Counted from the first letter of the stretch, positions 17,455 through 28,172 are shown. The stretch is DNA of 64,000 bases from Bordetella genomosp. 9 (GCF_002261425.1 NZ_NEVJ01000001.1:868001-932000), one strand, 5' to 3'. Made by a program: numbers and translations. The notes: generated by a model not told the origin, from the letters alone.

Positions 17455-17531
17455 TGGCGGAGCGGACGGGGCTCGAACCCGCGACCCCCGGCGTGACAGG
17501 CCGGTATTCTAACCAACTGAACTACCGCTCC
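17455..17531 (-). tRNA. tRNA-Asp(GTC)
   Basis: The minus strand folds as a full cloverleaf: acceptor GGAGCGG/CCGCTCC, anticodon loop CTGTCAC with anticodon GTC between CCGGC and GCCGG, T-arm GCGGGTTCGAGCCCCG-like, and an encoded CCA. Last tRNA of the three-gene operon. Confidence 0.96.
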
Positions 17532-17597
17532 GCAGCGGCGTATTTTGTACAGCATCGCGAACGACGCCGGACTTTACAACCTTGCCAGCAATGAAGC

Positions 17598-17673
17598 TGG
17601 CGTCCCCTAGGGGATTCGAACCCCTGTACTCACCGTGAAAGGGTGATGTCCTAGGCCTCTAGACGAAGGGGAC
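17598..17673 (-). tRNA. tRNA-Glu(TTC)
   Basis: Minus-strand cloverleaf starting GTCCCCTTCGTCTAGAGGCC, anticodon loop CTTTCAC (anticodon TTC) on the stem TCACC/GGTGA, T-arm AGGGGTTCGAATCCCCT, encoded CCA. Middle gene of the tRNA operon. Confidence 0.96.
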
Positions 17674-17709
17674 CTGAACTCGTCTTTTACTGCATACTTC
17701 GCTTTCGAC

Positions 17710-17785
<76 letters not shown>

Positions 17786-18012
17786 GTGTATTCGCGATAC
17801 TGCTGACGAAATACTAGCCAAAATCCCGCAAAATCAGTGCTTGGGTACAGCGATAAAACTGTTCGTTGCGACTGTTCTTGCCGGCTTTTGTCTGTGCCGT
17901 TGGCGAAGAAACGAGATTATGCACGACTTTTTTGGGGCGTGCAAGTTGGGCAGGCCCGGGCATGGCATATGCCGCCCAGCTTGTTCAGGACATCGATTTC
18001 AGGAGGCCAAGC

Positions 18013-19065
18013 ATGAGTCCGACTTCCTTTCCGGTGCGTCCTCTGGGCCGTACCGACATGAACATCACGCGCGTGGGATTCGGCGCGTGGGCCATCGGCG
18101 GCGCCGGTTGGGCCGCGGGCTGGGGCGCGCAGGACGACGCCGATTCCATCGCGGCGATCCGCCATGCCGTGGCTCGCGGCATCAACTGGATCGATACGGC
18201 GGCCGTGTATGGCCTGGGCCATTCCGAAGAACTGGTGGGCCAGGCATTGAAGGACATGGCGCCCAGCCAGCGCCCCTATGTGTTCACCAAATGCGGCCTG
18301 GTGTGGGACGAGCACGCGCCGACGGCGCCGCCGCGCCGGGTCGGCGCCACCCGCAGCCTGCGCGCGGAGCTGGAAGGCTCGCTCAAGCGCCTGGGCGTCG
18401 AGCGCATCGACCTGTACCAGATGCACTGGCCCGCCGGCGACGGCGCCACGCTGGCGGAATACTGGCAGGCCTTGCTGGACATGAAGGCGGAGGGCAAGGT
18501 GCGCGCCATCGGACTGTCCAATCACAATGCCGCGCAGCTGGAAGATGCCGAACGCCTGGGCCACGTCGACACGCTGCAGCCGCCATTTTCCGCCATACGG
18601 CGCGACGCGGCCGCCGACCTGCTGCCCTGGTGCCTGGATCACGACACGGGTGTAATCGTCTACAGCCCGATGCAGTCGGGGCTATTGAGCGGGAGCTTCA
18701 GCCAGGCGCGCGCCGCTGCCTTGCCCGAGGACGACTGGCGCTCGCGCAATTCGGAGTTCACGGGTGAGAACCTGCGGCGCAACCTGGAGCTGGCCGATGT
18801 ACTGCGGCGTGTCGCGGAGCGGCATGGCTGCACGGTGGCCGCCGCGGCGATTGCCTGGACCCTGGCGTGGCCCGGCGTCACCGGCGCCATCGTCGGCGCG
18901 CGGTCGGCGGGGCAGGTGGATGGCTGGCTGGGCGCCGCGACCCTGGAGCTCGACGAGCAGGACATGGCCGAGATCGCGTCCTTCATCGAGCTGAGCGGCG
19001 TGGGCACGGGGCCGTCGTCGCCGCAGCGGCAAGCGGGTGCGGAGCTGCCGCTGCGCGAGACCTGA
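18013..19065 (+). CDS. Aldo/keto reductase
   Basis: A 350-residue (alpha/beta)8-barrel oxidoreductase, NADPH-dependent. The catalytic tetrad is visible: D61 and Y66 (WIDTAAVYGLGHSEE), K93 (VFTKCG) and His in DLYQMHWP. The C-terminal cofactor region reads AIVGARSAGQVDGWLGA. It belongs to the larger AKR branch that includes YajO/Tas-like enzymes; the physiological carbonyl substrate is not known. The ATG follows AGGAGG by 6 bases, so the longer open frame upstream is not used. It stands alone between the tRNA operon and lnt. Confidence 0.92.
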   Translation: MSPTSFPVRPLGRTDMNITRVGFGAWAIGGAGWAAGWGAQDDADSIAAIRHAVARGINWIDTAAVYGLGHSEELVGQALKDMAPSQRPYVFTKCGLVWDEHAPTAPPRRVGATRSLRAELEGSLKRLGVERIDLYQMHWPAGDGATLAEYWQALLDMKAEGKVRAIGLSNHNAAQLEDAERLGHVDTLQPPFSAIRRDAAADLLPWCLDHDTGVIVYSPMQSGLLSGSFSQARAAALPEDDWRSRNSEFTGENLRRNLELADVLRRVAERHGCTVAAAAIAWTLAWPGVTGAIVGARSAGQVDGWLGAATLELDEQDMAEIASFIELSGVGTGPSSPQRQAGAELPLRET

Positions 19066-19169
19066 ATCGCGGCGGCCCGGGCGCGGCCGAACGCCGCGCC
19101 TTGCGGGCAGCCCCATGCGCGGCCGGACGACCGGTCATGCGGACCGTCCGGCCGCGGCCAAACAGCGCG

Positions 19170-20858
19170 CTAGGCGGCCAGCCCGCGGCGGCGTGTCGCC
19201 AGCAGGCCCAGCAGTCCCAGCGCGACCAGTCCCATGATGGCGGTATTGCCCGTGCGGACATAGGGCGTCAGGCCCGTGGTCCCCTGCACGGTGGTCGCCA
19301 GCGCCGTCATCTGCATCGTCGGCGCCTGGGCCAGCACATGGCCTTGCGGATCGATGGACACCGTCAGGCCGGTGTTGGTCGCCGCCAGCATGGGCCGCGC
19401 GGTTTCCAGCGTGCGCATGCGGCCGATCTGCAGATGCTGCCGCAAGGCCCAGGTATCGCCGAACCAGCCCAGGTTGCTGAGATTCACCAGGATGGACGCC
19501 CCGGGTTCGCCTTGCGGCCCGGGCCGCAGCGCCGGCAGCAGCTCTTCGCCGAACAGGTCTTCATAGCAGATGTTCAGCGCCAGGCGCTGGCCCGCGATGT
19601 CGAACGGCACCTGGCGCGCGTCGCCGCGATCGAAATCGCCCAGCGGGATGTCCAGCATGCGCACGAACCAGTGGAAGCCGGGCGGCACGAACTCGCCCCA
19701 GGGCACCAGGTGGCGCTTGTCGTAGCGCATGGGCAGCTCGCCGGTGCGCAGCGCTTCCGGCGACGTGTGGGCGTCGAAGGCCACCGCGCTGTTGGTATAG
19801 CGGTCGCGGCCGTCCACCACGCGGTGCAGGGGCACGCCCATCACGATGGTGGCGTTGCGTTCTTCGGCGATGCGGCGCCACAGGTCCCAGGCGCGCGGGT
19901 CGAGCTGGTCCTGGAATACCGGCAATACGGTTTCCGGCAGGATGATGACCTGCGGCGCGGCTTCGCCCGCGGCGGGCGGCATGGACGCCTGGTTCATGTG
20001 CTGCAGCAGGCCTCTTTCCATCTGGGCCGGATCGAACTTCTGCGATTGTTCGATGTTGCCCTGGACCAGCCGCACCCGCAGCGGCGCGCCATCGGGCCGC
20101 GACCATGCGATATGCGACAGGCCCCAGCCCGCGAGCGCCGCCACGATCGCCAGCGCGGCGGCCATGCCGTCGCGCGGGTCGCGGGATGTCTCGGCCGGCC
20201 GCCAGAGCACCGCCAGGGCGGCGGCGGCGAAGGCGGCCAGCCAGGCGACGCCGTACACGCCCAGCACCGGCGCCCAGCCGGCGTAGGGGCTGTCGACGTG
20301 GGCGTAGCCGATGTTCAGCCAGGGGAAGCCGGTCCATAGCGTGCCGCGCACCCATTCGAGCGCGGCAAGTCCGCAGGCGAAGGCCAGCGCGGCGCGCAGC
20401 CGGCGGCCGGGCGCGGCGTCCGCGCGCAGCGGCGCCAGCCAGCGTCCGAGCACGCCGCCCGCCGCGGGGAACAGCGCGATGAACGCCGACAGCGCCAGCA
20501 CGCCCGCGGCGGCCAGGGGCGACGACAGGCCGCCATAGTCGTGCATGCTGACGTACAGCCAGTACAAGCCCAGGGCATAGCATGCGAAGTGAAAGAGCCA
20601 GCCGTCCCATAGCGCCCGCCGCAAGGTGGGCGCCGCCAACTGGCGACGGGCCACGATGGCCAGCATCAGGACCTGCACCAGCGCCAGGGCGCCGTCGGGC
20701 AGCGGATCCGGGGCGAAGGTCAGCGCCTGGACGGCGCCGGCCACGATCATGCACGCCGCGCCGATACCCGCCCGCCGTCGCCCGAGCCGGGTTGAACCGG
20801 CCGTGCCTGTTCCCGCCGCGTCCTCCGCGCGCGGGTCGCGCTTGTCCGGAATGCTCAT
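19170..20858 (-). CDS. lnt: Apolipoprotein N-acyltransferase
   Basis: Lnt adds the third acyl chain to the N-terminal cysteine of lipoproteins in the inner membrane. The 562-residue protein has about six N-terminal membrane helices, then a nitrilase-type domain (about 230-510) with the catalytic Glu in [12 protein letters not shown], Lys in [14 protein letters not shown] and Cys in [12 protein letters not shown], and a last helix near the C-terminus ([17 protein letters not shown]). The ATG overlaps the corC stop as ATGA, which indicates coupling. Lnt is normally found after corC in Proteobacteria. Confidence 0.96.
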   Translation of the reverse strand: MSIPDKRDPRAEDAAGTGTAGSTRLGRRRAGIGAACMIVAGAVQALTFAPDPLPDGALALVQVLMLAIVARRQLAAPTLRRALWDGWLFHFACYALGLYWLYVSMHDYGGLSSPLAAAGVLALSAFIALFPAAGGVLGRWLAPLRADAAPGRRLRAALAFACGLAALEWVRGTLWTGFPWLNIGYAHVDSPYAGWAPVLGVYGVAWLAAFAAAALAVLWRPAETSRDPRDGMAAALAIVAALAGWGLSHIAWSRPDGAPLRVRLVQGNIEQSQKFDPAQMERGLLQHMNQASMPPAAGEAAPQVIILPETVLPVFQDQLDPRAWDLWRRIAEERNATIVMGVPLHRVVDGRDRYTNSAVAFDAHTSPEALRTGELPMRYDKRHLVPWGEFVPPGFHWFVRMLDIPLGDFDRGDARQVPFDIAGQRLALNICYEDLFGEELLPALRPGPQGEPGASILVNLSNLGWFGDTWALRQHLQIGRMRTLETARPMLAATNTGLTVSIDPQGHVLAQAPTMQMTALATTVQGTTGLTPYVRTGNTAIMGLVALGLLGLLATRRRGLAA

Positions 20859-21748
20859 TCTGCGTCGGCGGAAGCAGCAGGGGTGGCGGTGGGAGGCAGC
20901 CGCTTCACGCGCAGCCACAGCGCGCGGCGGGGATCCGCGCGCACGACTTCGAAACTCAGGCCGTCGCGCTCGGCGTAATCGCCGCGACGCGGGATGCGGC
21001 CGAGTTCGCCGCCCAGCCAGCCGCCGATGCTGTCGTACTCATCGTCCGGCAGCGCCAGGCCGAAGGCCTCGTTGAATTTCTCGATTTCGGTGCTCGCCTG
21101 CACCCGCCACTGGTTGTCGCCTTCCGGGAAGATGGTGGCTTCCTCGTCTTCGTCGAATTCATCCTCGATATCGCCGACGATTTCCTCCAGCACGTCTTCC
21201 ATGCTGACCAGTCCGGCGATGCCGCCGTATTCGTCGATGACGATGGCCAGGTGGTTGCGGCTTTCGCGGAAATCGCGCAGCAGCACGTTCAGGCGCTTGG
21301 ATTCGGGAATGAAAACAGCCGGGCGCACCAGCGAGCGCAGCTCGATGTTCGGTTCGAGCATGCAGCGCAGCAGGTCCTTGGCCAGCAGGATACCGATGAT
21401 GTTGTCGCGGTCGTCCTCGAATACCGGAAAGCGCGAATGCGCGGTATCGATGATGACGGACAGCAGATAGGGCAGGGGCTGCGCGATGTCCAGCAGGTCC
21501 ATGCGCGAACGCGGCACCATGATGTCGCCGACGGTGCGCTCCGAAACGGCGAGCGCGCCCTTGATCATCGCGTACGACTCGGCGTCCAGCAGATCGCGTT
21601 CGTGGGCGGCCTCGAGTATGGCCTTGATGCCTTCGCGATCTTCCGGTTCGCGGCGAACCAGGGACAGCAGGCGGTCGAGCAGGGATTTGTTGGCGGGCTT
21701 GGCTTGACGCGTGGAATCCGCGTCGTTCGCAGGGTAGGGGTCGGGCAT
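20855..21748 (-). CDS. corC: CorC/HlyC-type CBS-domain protein
   Basis: A 297-residue cytoplasmic protein with two CBS domains (about residues 70-190: [74 protein letters not shown]) and a CorC_HlyC/transporter-associated domain at the C-terminus. The family (YbeX) has been connected with Mg2+/Co2+ efflux and, through its place next to ybeY, with ribosome maturation. Lies between ybeY and lnt in the conserved order. Confidence 0.94.
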   Translation of the reverse strand: MPDPYPANDADSTRQAKPANKSLLDRLLSLVRREPEDREGIKAILEAAHERDLLDAESYAMIKGALAVSERTVGDIMVPRSRMDLLDIAQPLPYLLSVIIDTAHSRFPVFEDDRDNIIGILLAKDLLRCMLEPNIELRSLVRPAVFIPESKRLNVLLRDFRESRNHLAIVIDEYGGIAGLVSMEDVLEEIVGDIEDEFDEDEEATIFPEGDNQWRVQASTEIEKFNEAFGLALPDDEYDSIGGWLGGELGRIPRRGDYAERDGLSFEVVRADPRRALWLRVKRLPPTATPAASADAE

Positions 21749-21855
21749 CGTCCAGAGGACAGGTTACAAAGAATCCAGCATAACCGATGTTGCGCGGCGC
21801 TTTTGTAACGGCGCGGCGGGGATAACCCCAGTAGGAACCGGCCCGCGGCCGCCGC

Positions 21856-22356
21856 CTACTGCGGTTCGTAGGGATCGGCGATGCCCATCCCGGCCAGCAC
21901 GCGGGTTTCCAGCGCTTCCATGCGCTTGGCGTCGCGCGCCTTGATGTGGTCGTAGCCCAGCGCATGCAGGGCGCCGTGCACGGTCAGGTGGGCGGCGTGG
22001 GCCAGCGGCGCTTTTCGTTGTTCGCGCGCCTCGCGGCGCAGGACGGGCAGGCAGAGCACGATATCGCCCCGGGCGATCCGGTCCGGCCCGACGCCGTATT
22101 CGAAGGTCAGCACATTGGTCGCATAGTCCCGGCCGCGAAACGCGTGATTGAGCTGGCGGCCTTCGGCCTGCCCGACGATGCGCAGGCTGATTTCCGCGCC
22201 CTGGAAATCGACCAGGCCATCGTCGCGCGCGGCCTGCAGCCCACGCTGTATCCAGCGCCGCAGCCGCCAGCGCGGCAGCGTGGGCGCGTCGACGGCATAC
22301 TGAACGGAAAGCGACAGCGCGACGGAACCGGCGCCGTCGCCCAGGCTATTCCTCAT
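21856..22356 (-). CDS. ybeY: Endoribonuclease YbeY (16S rRNA maturation)
   Basis: A 166-residue zinc metalloprotein. The metal-binding motif H-x3-H-x5-H is present in HLTVHGALHALGYDH near residue 125. ALRIVG, RGRDYATNVLTFEYG and GDIVLC are the usual family blocks. YbeY acts in 16S rRNA 3' end maturation and ribosome quality control. The N-terminus overlaps the phoH end by 11 bp. A gap of 107 bp separates it from corC. Confidence 0.95.
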   Translation of the reverse strand: MRNSLGDGAGSVALSLSVQYAVDAPTLPRWRLRRWIQRGLQAARDDGLVDFQGAEISLRIVGQAEGRQLNHAFRGRDYATNVLTFEYGVGPDRIARGDIVLCLPVLRREAREQRKAPLAHAAHLTVHGALHALGYDHIKARDAKRMEALETRVLAGMGIADPYEPQ

Positions 22357-23362
22357 CCGTCGCGGCCTTGTCGTAGGCGTCGACGATGCGCGCGACCAGC
22401 GGGTGGCGGACCACGTCGCGGCTGGTGAAGCGCGTGGTGGCGATGCCCTGGACTTCTTCCAGCACCCGCACCGCGTGGGCCAGGCCGCTTTGCTGGCCGC
22501 GCGGCAAGTCCACCTGCGACGGATCGCCCGTGATCACCGCCTTGCTGCCGAAACCGATACGCGTCAGGAACATCTTCATCTGTTCCGGCGTGGTGTTCTG
22601 CGCTTCGTCCAGGATGACGAACGCATGGTTCAGCGTGCGGCCGCGCATATAGGCCAGCGGGGCGATCTCGATGGTCTGTTTTTCGAACAGGCGCTGCACG
22701 CGTTCGAATCCCATCAGGTCGTACAAGGCGTCATACAGCGGACGCAGATAGGGATCGACCTTCTGCGCCAGGTCTCCTGGCAGGAAGCCCAGGCGTTCGC
22801 CGGCCTCGACAGCCGGGCGCGTCAGCACCAGGCGTTGCACGGTGTCGCGCTCCATGGCGTCGATGGCGCAGGCCACGGCCAGCCAGGTCTTGCCCGTGCC
22901 GGCCGGTCCGATGCCGAAGGTGATGTCGTGCTTGAGGATGTTTTCCAGATAGTCGCGCTGGCGCGGCGTGCGCGGACGCAGGTCCGAGCGGCGCGTGCGC
23001 AGGGCGATGAAGTCGCGGTCGTCGTCCAGGGCGGGGATCGCGCCGGGGCTCGACGCCTGCGTCGCGCCCGGCGCGCCGCCGACGCGGCCGATGCCGATTT
23101 CCACCAGGCCCAGCTGGATGTCGTCGACCGACAAGGGCTTGCGCGCCGCCTGCTCGTCGAAGCGGCGCAGCGCCTGCGCGGCCAGTTCCGCCTGTTCGCC
23201 TTCCAGCGTGACGCGGCTGCCGCGGCGCGTCAGCTTGACCGCCAGGCCATCGGCCAACTGGCGCAGGTTTTCGTCGAGAGGACCGCAGAGATTCGCCAGC
23301 TGCGCGTTGTCGCCGCTGAGCTGGACGGTGATGCCGGGTTGTTTGCGGGGCGCGCCTGCCAT
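22346..23362 (-). CDS. phoH: PhoH-like ATPase
   Basis: A 338-residue protein with an N-terminal KH-like region (about 10-80) and a PhoH P-loop ATPase domain (about 120-330): Walker [14 protein letters not shown], Walker B in [17 protein letters not shown], and [16 protein letters not shown]. This YbeZ branch is an RNA-linked ATPase that works with YbeY. Its start overlaps the miaB stop by one base (TAATG). Same unit as miaB, ybeY, corC and lnt. Confidence 0.95.
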   Translation of the reverse strand: MAGAPRKQPGITVQLSGDNAQLANLCGPLDENLRQLADGLAVKLTRRGSRVTLEGEQAELAAQALRRFDEQAARKPLSVDDIQLGLVEIGIGRVGGAPGATQASSPGAIPALDDDRDFIALRTRRSDLRPRTPRQRDYLENILKHDITFGIGPAGTGKTWLAVACAIDAMERDTVQRLVLTRPAVEAGERLGFLPGDLAQKVDPYLRPLYDALYDLMGFERVQRLFEKQTIEIAPLAYMRGRTLNHAFVILDEAQNTTPEQMKMFLTRIGFGSKAVITGDPSQVDLPRGQQSGLAHAVRVLEEVQGIATTRFTSRDVVRHPLVARIVDAYDKAATDEE

Positions 23363-24801
23363 TACGCGGCCTCCCCGTCGCCGGCAACCGCCACCCGCCC
23401 GCGCAGGGAATTGGGGTAGGCCTCGGTGATGACGATGTCGACCATGCGGCCGATCAGCCGCGCCGGCGCGGCGAAATTGACGATGCGGTTGTTTTCCGTG
23501 CGGCCCATCAGTTCATTCGGATCGCGGCGCGACGGTCCTTCGACCAGCACGCGCTGGGTGGTACCGGTCATGGCGCGGCTGATCGCCGACGCCTGTTCGG
23601 CGATGCGCGCCTGCAGCCGCTGCAGGCGCTGCAGCTTGAGGGTCTGCGGCGTCTCGTCGGCCAGGTCGGCGGCCGGCGTGCCGGGACGACGCGAGTAGAC
23701 AAAGGAAAACGACGTGTCGAAGCCGACGTCGTCGATCAGCTTCATGGTCTTCTCGAAGTCTTCTTCGGTTTCGCCGGGGAAGCCGACGATGAAGTCGGAC
23801 GACAGGGTCAGGCCGGGGCGCGCTTCGCGCAGTCTGCGCACGATGGACTTGAATTCCAGCGTGGTGTAGCCGCGCTTCATCGCGGCCAGCACGCGATCGC
23901 TGCCGGCTTGCACCGGCAGGTGCAGGAAGGACACCAGCTTGGGCAGGCGGGCATAGGCCTCGATCAGCCGCGGCGTCATTTCCTTGGGGTGCGAGGTCGT
24001 GTAGCGGATCCGTTCGATGCCGGGAATGTCGTGCACGTATTCCAGCAGCATGGCGAAATCGGCGATGTCGTCGCCATCGCCCAGGCGGCCGCGGTAGGCA
24101 TTGACGTTCTGGCCCAGCAGCGTGACTTCCTTCACGCCCTGGTCCGCCAGGTCGGCGATTTCGACCAGGATGTCGTCGAAGGGGCGCGAGACTTCGTCGC
24201 CGCGGGTGTAGGGCACGACGCAGAAGCTGCAGTACTTGCTGCAGCCTTCCATGATGGACACGAAGGCGGTCGCCCCGTCGACGCGCGGCGGCGGCAGCGA
24301 GTCGAATTTTTCGATGCTCGGGAAGCTGATGTCCACCTGGGCGCGGCCTTCGGCTTCGCGCTGGCGGATCAGCTCCGGCAGGCGGTGCAGGGTCTGCGGA
24401 CCGAACACCACGTCGACGTACGGGGCGCGCTTGACGATGGCCTCGCCTTCCTGGCTGGCCACGCAGCCGCCCACGCCGATGACCAGCCCAGGCTTGGTTT
24501 TCTTGAGCTGCTGCACGCGGCCCAGGTCGGAGAACACTTTTTCCTGCGCCTTTTCGCGCACGGAACAGGTGTTGAACAGGATGATGTCCGCGTCTTCCGG
24601 GGTGTCGGTCAACTCCACGCCCTGCGATTCACGCAGCACGTCCACCATTTTGTCGGAGTCGTACTCGTTCATCTGGCAGCCGAAGGTGCGGATGAACAAT
24701 TTGCGGGGCGTATCGGAGGCCGGGCCAGCGGACAGGGCAGGCGTAGCGTCGGCGGACGCCGGCGCGGGTGCGCCGTCGCGCGCGAGTAGGGTTTCTTGCA
24801 T
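23362..24801 (-). CDS. miaB: tRNA-2-methylthio-N6-dimethylallyladenosine synthase
   Basis: MiaB is a radical-SAM methylthiotransferase acting on i6A37 of tRNAs reading UNN codons. The 479-residue protein has an N-terminal MTTase domain with Cys in [26 protein letters not shown] and [12 protein letters not shown]; the radical-SAM triad in [19 protein letters not shown]; and a C-terminal TRAM domain. The start [10 protein letters not shown] precedes an alanine/proline-rich leader of about 32 residues before the family region begins. First gene of miaB-phoH-ybeY-corC-lnt. Confidence 0.96.
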   Translation of the reverse strand: MQETLLARDGAPAPASADATPALSAGPASDTPRKLFIRTFGCQMNEYDSDKMVDVLRESQGVELTDTPEDADIILFNTCSVREKAQEKVFSDLGRVQQLKKTKPGLVIGVGGCVASQEGEAIVKRAPYVDVVFGPQTLHRLPELIRQREAEGRAQVDISFPSIEKFDSLPPPRVDGATAFVSIMEGCSKYCSFCVVPYTRGDEVSRPFDDILVEIADLADQGVKEVTLLGQNVNAYRGRLGDGDDIADFAMLLEYVHDIPGIERIRYTTSHPKEMTPRLIEAYARLPKLVSFLHLPVQAGSDRVLAAMKRGYTTLEFKSIVRRLREARPGLTLSSDFIVGFPGETEEDFEKTMKLIDDVGFDTSFSFVYSRRPGTPAADLADETPQTLKLQRLQRLQARIAEQASAISRAMTGTTQRVLVEGPSRRDPNELMGRTENNRIVNFAAPARLIGRMVDIVITEAYPNSLRGRVAVAGDGEAA

Positions 24802-24970
24802 GTCGGAAGCCGTGACGGGTGTAGATCCCGGGGGCGGAGGAGAAAAACAGAATTTTACCCCGGATGCGCCGTTGTCTTGGTATTGTCTCGGTCCGGTCCT
24901 AGCATGAGGCCGGATACGCGGCCGGCCGCACGGGGCGGCGCCGCGCAATCGACAGGGAAGACGAGGGGAC

Positions 24971-25720
24971 ATGGTCCAGAACACGGCCTTGCGCGACGAT
25001 GCGCATTCCAGCCACGGGGCGCCGCGCCACGGTAAGGCGGCACGCAATCGATGGATGGCCGCCTGGCTGTTGGCCCTGCTGCTGATCGGCGGCCTGGTGG
25101 TCTTCGTCGATCTGCCCCTGGCCAGGTACCTGCATGCCAATGTGTCGCCGGCCGTGGACAACGCCTTCGAATGGATAGGCGAACTGGGCGATAGCAACAA
25201 TTACGCGTGGGTCGTGCTGGCGGTCTATATCGCCGCCCTGGCGGCGCTGCGGCGCGGCAGGGACGGCGCCTGGATCGGCGGCTACGAACGGGTGGTGCGC
25301 GGCAGCCTGCTGCTGATGGGCGCCTGGATCGCTGGCGGCATTGTCACGGGGCTGCTCAAGCAGACGGTGGCGCGCGCCCGGCCCTATGTGTTGTTCGAGC
25401 AGGGCTACTACGGGCTGGGACACGCCTTCCAGGGCAAGCCTTTCAACTCTTTCCCGTCCAGCCATTCCCTGACGGCCTTCGTGCTGGCGTCGGCGATCGC
25501 GGTGGTGGCGCCGCGCTGGCGGCTGCCGGTGTTCGCGCTGGCGGTGCTGGCGGGCATCAGCCGGCTGGTCAACCTGGATCATTTCGCGTCCGACGTGGCC
25601 GCCTCGGCGCTGATCGCGATCACCGCCGTGCACGTGCTCAAGCCGTGGTTCCTGGATCCCGCCTATCGGTGGCCCACGCGGCTGCCCTGGCGCTGGTTCC
25701 GTCGCGGCGAGCGGGCCTGA
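24971..25720 (+). CDS. PAP2-family membrane phosphatase
   Basis: A 249-residue inner-membrane lipid phosphatase with about five hydrophobic segments. All three catalytic motifs are seen: KQTVARARP (residues about 134-142), PSSHS (about 163-167) and [12 protein letters not shown] (about 198-209). Members dephosphorylate phosphatidic acid, phosphatidylglycerol phosphate or undecaprenyl pyrophosphate; sequence alone does not decide. Divergent from miaB and convergent with hslR. Confidence 0.92.
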   Translation: MVQNTALRDDAHSSHGAPRHGKAARNRWMAAWLLALLLIGGLVVFVDLPLARYLHANVSPAVDNAFEWIGELGDSNNYAWVVLAVYIAALAALRRGRDGAWIGGYERVVRGSLLLMGAWIAGGIVTGLLKQTVARARPYVLFEQGYYGLGHAFQGKPFNSFPSSHSLTAFVLASAIAVVAPRWRLPVFALAVLAGISRLVNLDHFASDVAASALIAITAVHVLKPWFLDPAYRWPTRLPWRWFRRGERA

Positions 25721-25745
25721 GCCAGGGCGCGGCCGAACTGGCCGC

Positions 25746-26129
25746 CTATTTACCGCGCCACTGATCGATCAATCGGCGGTCGCGCTTGGTCGGGCGGCCT
25801 TCGACGATATCGAGGGCAGGTTCGGGTGCCAGGCGGCGCATTTCGGCGGCCCGTTCGCGGGCGGCGATGCTTTCGGGGGTTTCGTCGTACATCAGGCGCG
25901 CCGCTGTGGCGGGGCCGCGTATGGTGCTGACCGCGCGGACCAGCACGCGTATGGGCGGATCGTTCTTGCGCAAGGTGATGTAATCGCCTTCGCCCACGTC
26001 GCGCGCCGGCTTGGCGGGCTGATCGTTGACCAGCACCCGACCCTTGCCGATTTCCTCGACCGCCAGGGCACGCGTCTTGTAGAAGCGCGCGGCCCACAGC
26101 CATTTATCCAACCGTATCTTGTTCGTCAT
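25746..26129 (-). CDS. hslR: S4-domain heat shock protein 15
   Basis: A 127-residue RNA-binding protein. The N-terminal S4 domain reads IRLDKWLWAARFYKTRALAVE and then GKGRVLVNDQPAKPARDV, the Hsp15 pattern, followed by a basic C-terminal tail (RPTKRDRRLIDQWRG). Hsp15 recognises 50S subunits with a stalled peptidyl-tRNA. Start chosen at MTNKIRLDKW because GAGGA precedes it by five bases; a start six codons earlier is less likely. Confidence 0.93.
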   Translation of the reverse strand: MTNKIRLDKWLWAARFYKTRALAVEEIGKGRVLVNDQPAKPARDVGEGDYITLRKNDPPIRVLVRAVSTIRGPATAARLMYDETPESIAARERAAEMRRLAPEPALDIVEGRPTKRDRRLIDQWRGK

Positions 26130-26200
26130 GGAGTCCTCAGACGTCATCGGCGGCTTTGTCGTGGCGTCCCGTCACACGTTCCATGCCCGCTCGGCGCGGC

Positions 26201-27127
26201 TCATCCTCGCGGCGGCGCCAGCGGATTCCTGACCCGGTAGAGACTTCCTTCGTCGTCATCGATGGTGCCGTAGACCCAGGCCTGATCCGGCGAGATCGCC
26301 AGATTGGCATGGTGGGTGCCCGGTAGGGACTGCGTTGCCAGCAGGCGGCCATCGGCGCCGAACACGGCAAAGCCGTCGCCATTGTAGAGGCTGACGTACA
26401 CATGGCCCGAGGGATCCGTACGCACTCCATCCGGGGTATGGCGTCCGTCGCCCGGCAGCCGCTCGCCATGGCCCAGATCGTCCAGCACCAGGAAATCCCG
26501 CCGCCCGGTCAGGCTGCCGTCCGCCGCCACATCGAAGCGCAGCAGCTTGTCCGTGGTGCTCTCGCCCAGGTAAAGGGTACGGCCATCGGGCGACAAGGCC
26601 ACGCCGTTGGCATTCTGCACGTGGTCCACCACCATGTCGGCCCGTGCCAATCCCGCCGCCAGGTGATAAAGCCGGCCCTCTATCCCCTGCGCGCCGCCGG
26701 AAGCGGTGAAATAGGCGCCGCCATGGCCGTCCGGCGCCAGATCATTGGGGCGGACCAAAGGCTCCCCCTGTGCGCCCCTATCCACGGTACGCAGCAGCCG
26801 GCCATCCAGCGTACGCTGTTCCACCGTTCCGGCGTCATAACAGGCGACCAGCATCGTGCCGTCCGCCAGCGGCAGCAGGCCATTGGGGCCACAGCCCGCC
26901 GATTGCCACGCGTGTACGGCCGACCGGTCCGCGCCCAGGCGAAGCACGGCGGACGTGCCGTAGTCCACGAAATAAAGCGTGTCGCCGACGAACACGGTGC
27001 CTTCGGGGAACTGCAAGCCGGACGCGAAGCGCTCCGCGTCGCTGGCGGGCGCCGCATGCAGGGGGGCGCATAGCGCCATCAGCACAAGCAATAGATAACG
27101 CATGGGATAACGCATGGGATAACGCAT
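26201..27127 (-). CDS. Secreted SMP-30/gluconolactonase-like beta-propeller protein
   Basis: A 308-residue exported protein. The signal peptide (MRYLLLVLMALCAPLHAA) is preceded by two extra MRYP units. The mature part is a six-bladed propeller of the SMP-30/strictosidine-synthase type: GLQFPEGTVFVGDTLYFVD, GPNGLLPLADGTMLVACYD, VRPNDLAPDGHGGAYFTASG, NANGVALSPDGRTLYLGES, PDGVRTDPSGHVYVSLY. The conserved Glu, Asn and Asp metal ligands of lactonases are present in EG, ND and NG motifs. Substrate unknown. The best ribosome site (CAGGAG) precedes the first of three repeated ATGs. Confidence 0.85.
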   Translation of the reverse strand: MRYPMRYPMRYLLLVLMALCAPLHAAPASDAERFASGLQFPEGTVFVGDTLYFVDYGTSAVLRLGADRSAVHAWQSAGCGPNGLLPLADGTMLVACYDAGTVEQRTLDGRLLRTVDRGAQGEPLVRPNDLAPDGHGGAYFTASGGAQGIEGRLYHLAAGLARADMVVDHVQNANGVALSPDGRTLYLGESTTDKLLRFDVAADGSLTGRRDFLVLDDLGHGERLPGDGRHTPDGVRTDPSGHVYVSLYNGDGFAVFGADGRLLATQSLPGTHHANLAISPDQAWVYGTIDDDEGSLYRVRNPLAPPRG

Positions 27128-27129
27128 GG
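27094..27129 (-). repeat. 12-bp tandem repeat multiplying the start codon
   Basis: The unit GATAACGCATGG (plus strand) occurs exactly three times. On the coding strand each copy carries ATGCGTTAT, so the SMP-30-like protein begins MRYPMRYPMRY. A change in copy number keeps the frame and moves only the distance from the ribosome binding site. Confidence 0.85.
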
Positions 27130-27338
27130 ATCGATGCTCCTGGAAAGCCGTCCCCCCCGGGCGCGGCCTACCTTCGACGGCCCGCGCGCGCGGCAGTTCC
27201 CCTCCCGCCCGCAAGCCGTGCAAACCCGCAATGTATGCCCCCCCGCAAGCGATTACAGTTGTCAGTCGGATCGACCGCGTCCCGCGCCCTTGGCGGTCCG
27301 CGGTACCGCACAACTCCAATACCAAAGGAAACCCGGCC

Positions 27339-28145
27339 ATGAAAATCCTTGCCGCTTTGATTCTGCTCTCCGTCCAGGCCCTGGCATACGCCCAGGCGCC
27401 CGTGGCCGGCGCGCCCGCCACCCCGACTCCCGCCGCGAATTCCGCGCTGGGCCGGATCGAGCAAGCGGGCGTGCTGCGCGTCTGTACGCCCGGCGACTAC
27501 AAACCTTTCAGCTTCCAGCACGCGCCGGGCGAATTCGAGGGCATCGACATCGATCTGATGCAGACGCTGGCCGCGGCCCTTAAGGCCAAGCCGCAGTTCA
27601 TCAAGACCACCTGGGCCAACCTGATGCCCGACTTCGTCGCCGGCAAGTGCGACATCGCGGTGGGCGGGATTTCCGCGTCTCTGGAACGCCAGAAGCAGGC
27701 TTACTTCAGCATGCCGTACATGATCAATGGCAAGACCCCGCTGACCCGCTGCGAGAACGTGGCCAAATTCCAGACCGTGGAGGCGATCGACCAGCCCTCG
27801 GTGCGCGTGATCGCCAACCCCGGCGGCAGCAACGAACGCTTCGCCAAGACCAGGCTGAGCCACGCGAAGCTGACCATGCACCCGGACAACCTGACCATCT
27901 TCGACGAATTGATCAAGGGCCAGGCCGACGTCTTCGTCACGGAAGCGGCGGAAGCCATCGTGCAGAGCAAGCTGCATCCCGAGCTGTGCGCGGTCAACCC
28001 AGACAAGCCGCTGCAGTATGCCGAGATGGCCTACCTGCTGCCGCAGGGCGACGAAATCTTCAAGCGCTTCGTCGACCAATGGCTGCACCTGGCGCAAGCC
28101 AGCGGCGAATACGCGCAGATCAGTGGAAAATGGCTGGGCAAATGA
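27339..28145 (+). CDS. pheC: Cyclohexadienyl (arogenate/prephenate) dehydratase-like periplasmic protein
   Basis: A 268-residue secreted protein with signal peptide (residues 1-19) and a type-II periplasmic binding-protein fold. It resembles Pseudomonas aeruginosa PheC along its length: VLRVCTPGDYKPFSF, WANLMPDFVAGKCDIAVGGIS, LERQKQAYFSMPYM, ANPGGSNERFAKTRL, MHPDNLTIF, VTEAAEAIVQSKLHPELCAV and YLLPQGDEIFKRFVDQWLH. The glutamate in TEAAEA sits where the PheC catalytic acid is. PheC converts prephenate or arogenate to phenylpyruvate or phenylalanine. A plain amino-acid binding protein is the alternative. An FRG-domain gene starts 28 bp after it. Confidence 0.82.
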   Translation: MKILAALILLSVQALAYAQAPVAGAPATPTPAANSALGRIEQAGVLRVCTPGDYKPFSFQHAPGEFEGIDIDLMQTLAAALKAKPQFIKTTWANLMPDFVAGKCDIAVGGISASLERQKQAYFSMPYMINGKTPLTRCENVAKFQTVEAIDQPSVRVIANPGGSNERFAKTRLSHAKLTMHPDNLTIFDELIKGQADVFVTEAAEAIVQSKLHPELCAVNPDKPLQYAEMAYLLPQGDEIFKRFVDQWLHLAQASGEYAQISGKWLGK

Positions 28146-28172
28146 CCCATCCCACCACCTGAAGGACGGCGC

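Noticed and set aside
17455..17531. tRNA-Asp as a current attachment site for an integrated element
   Set aside because: No integrase gene and no duplicated tRNA 3' end were found in the window; only decayed genes lie nearby.
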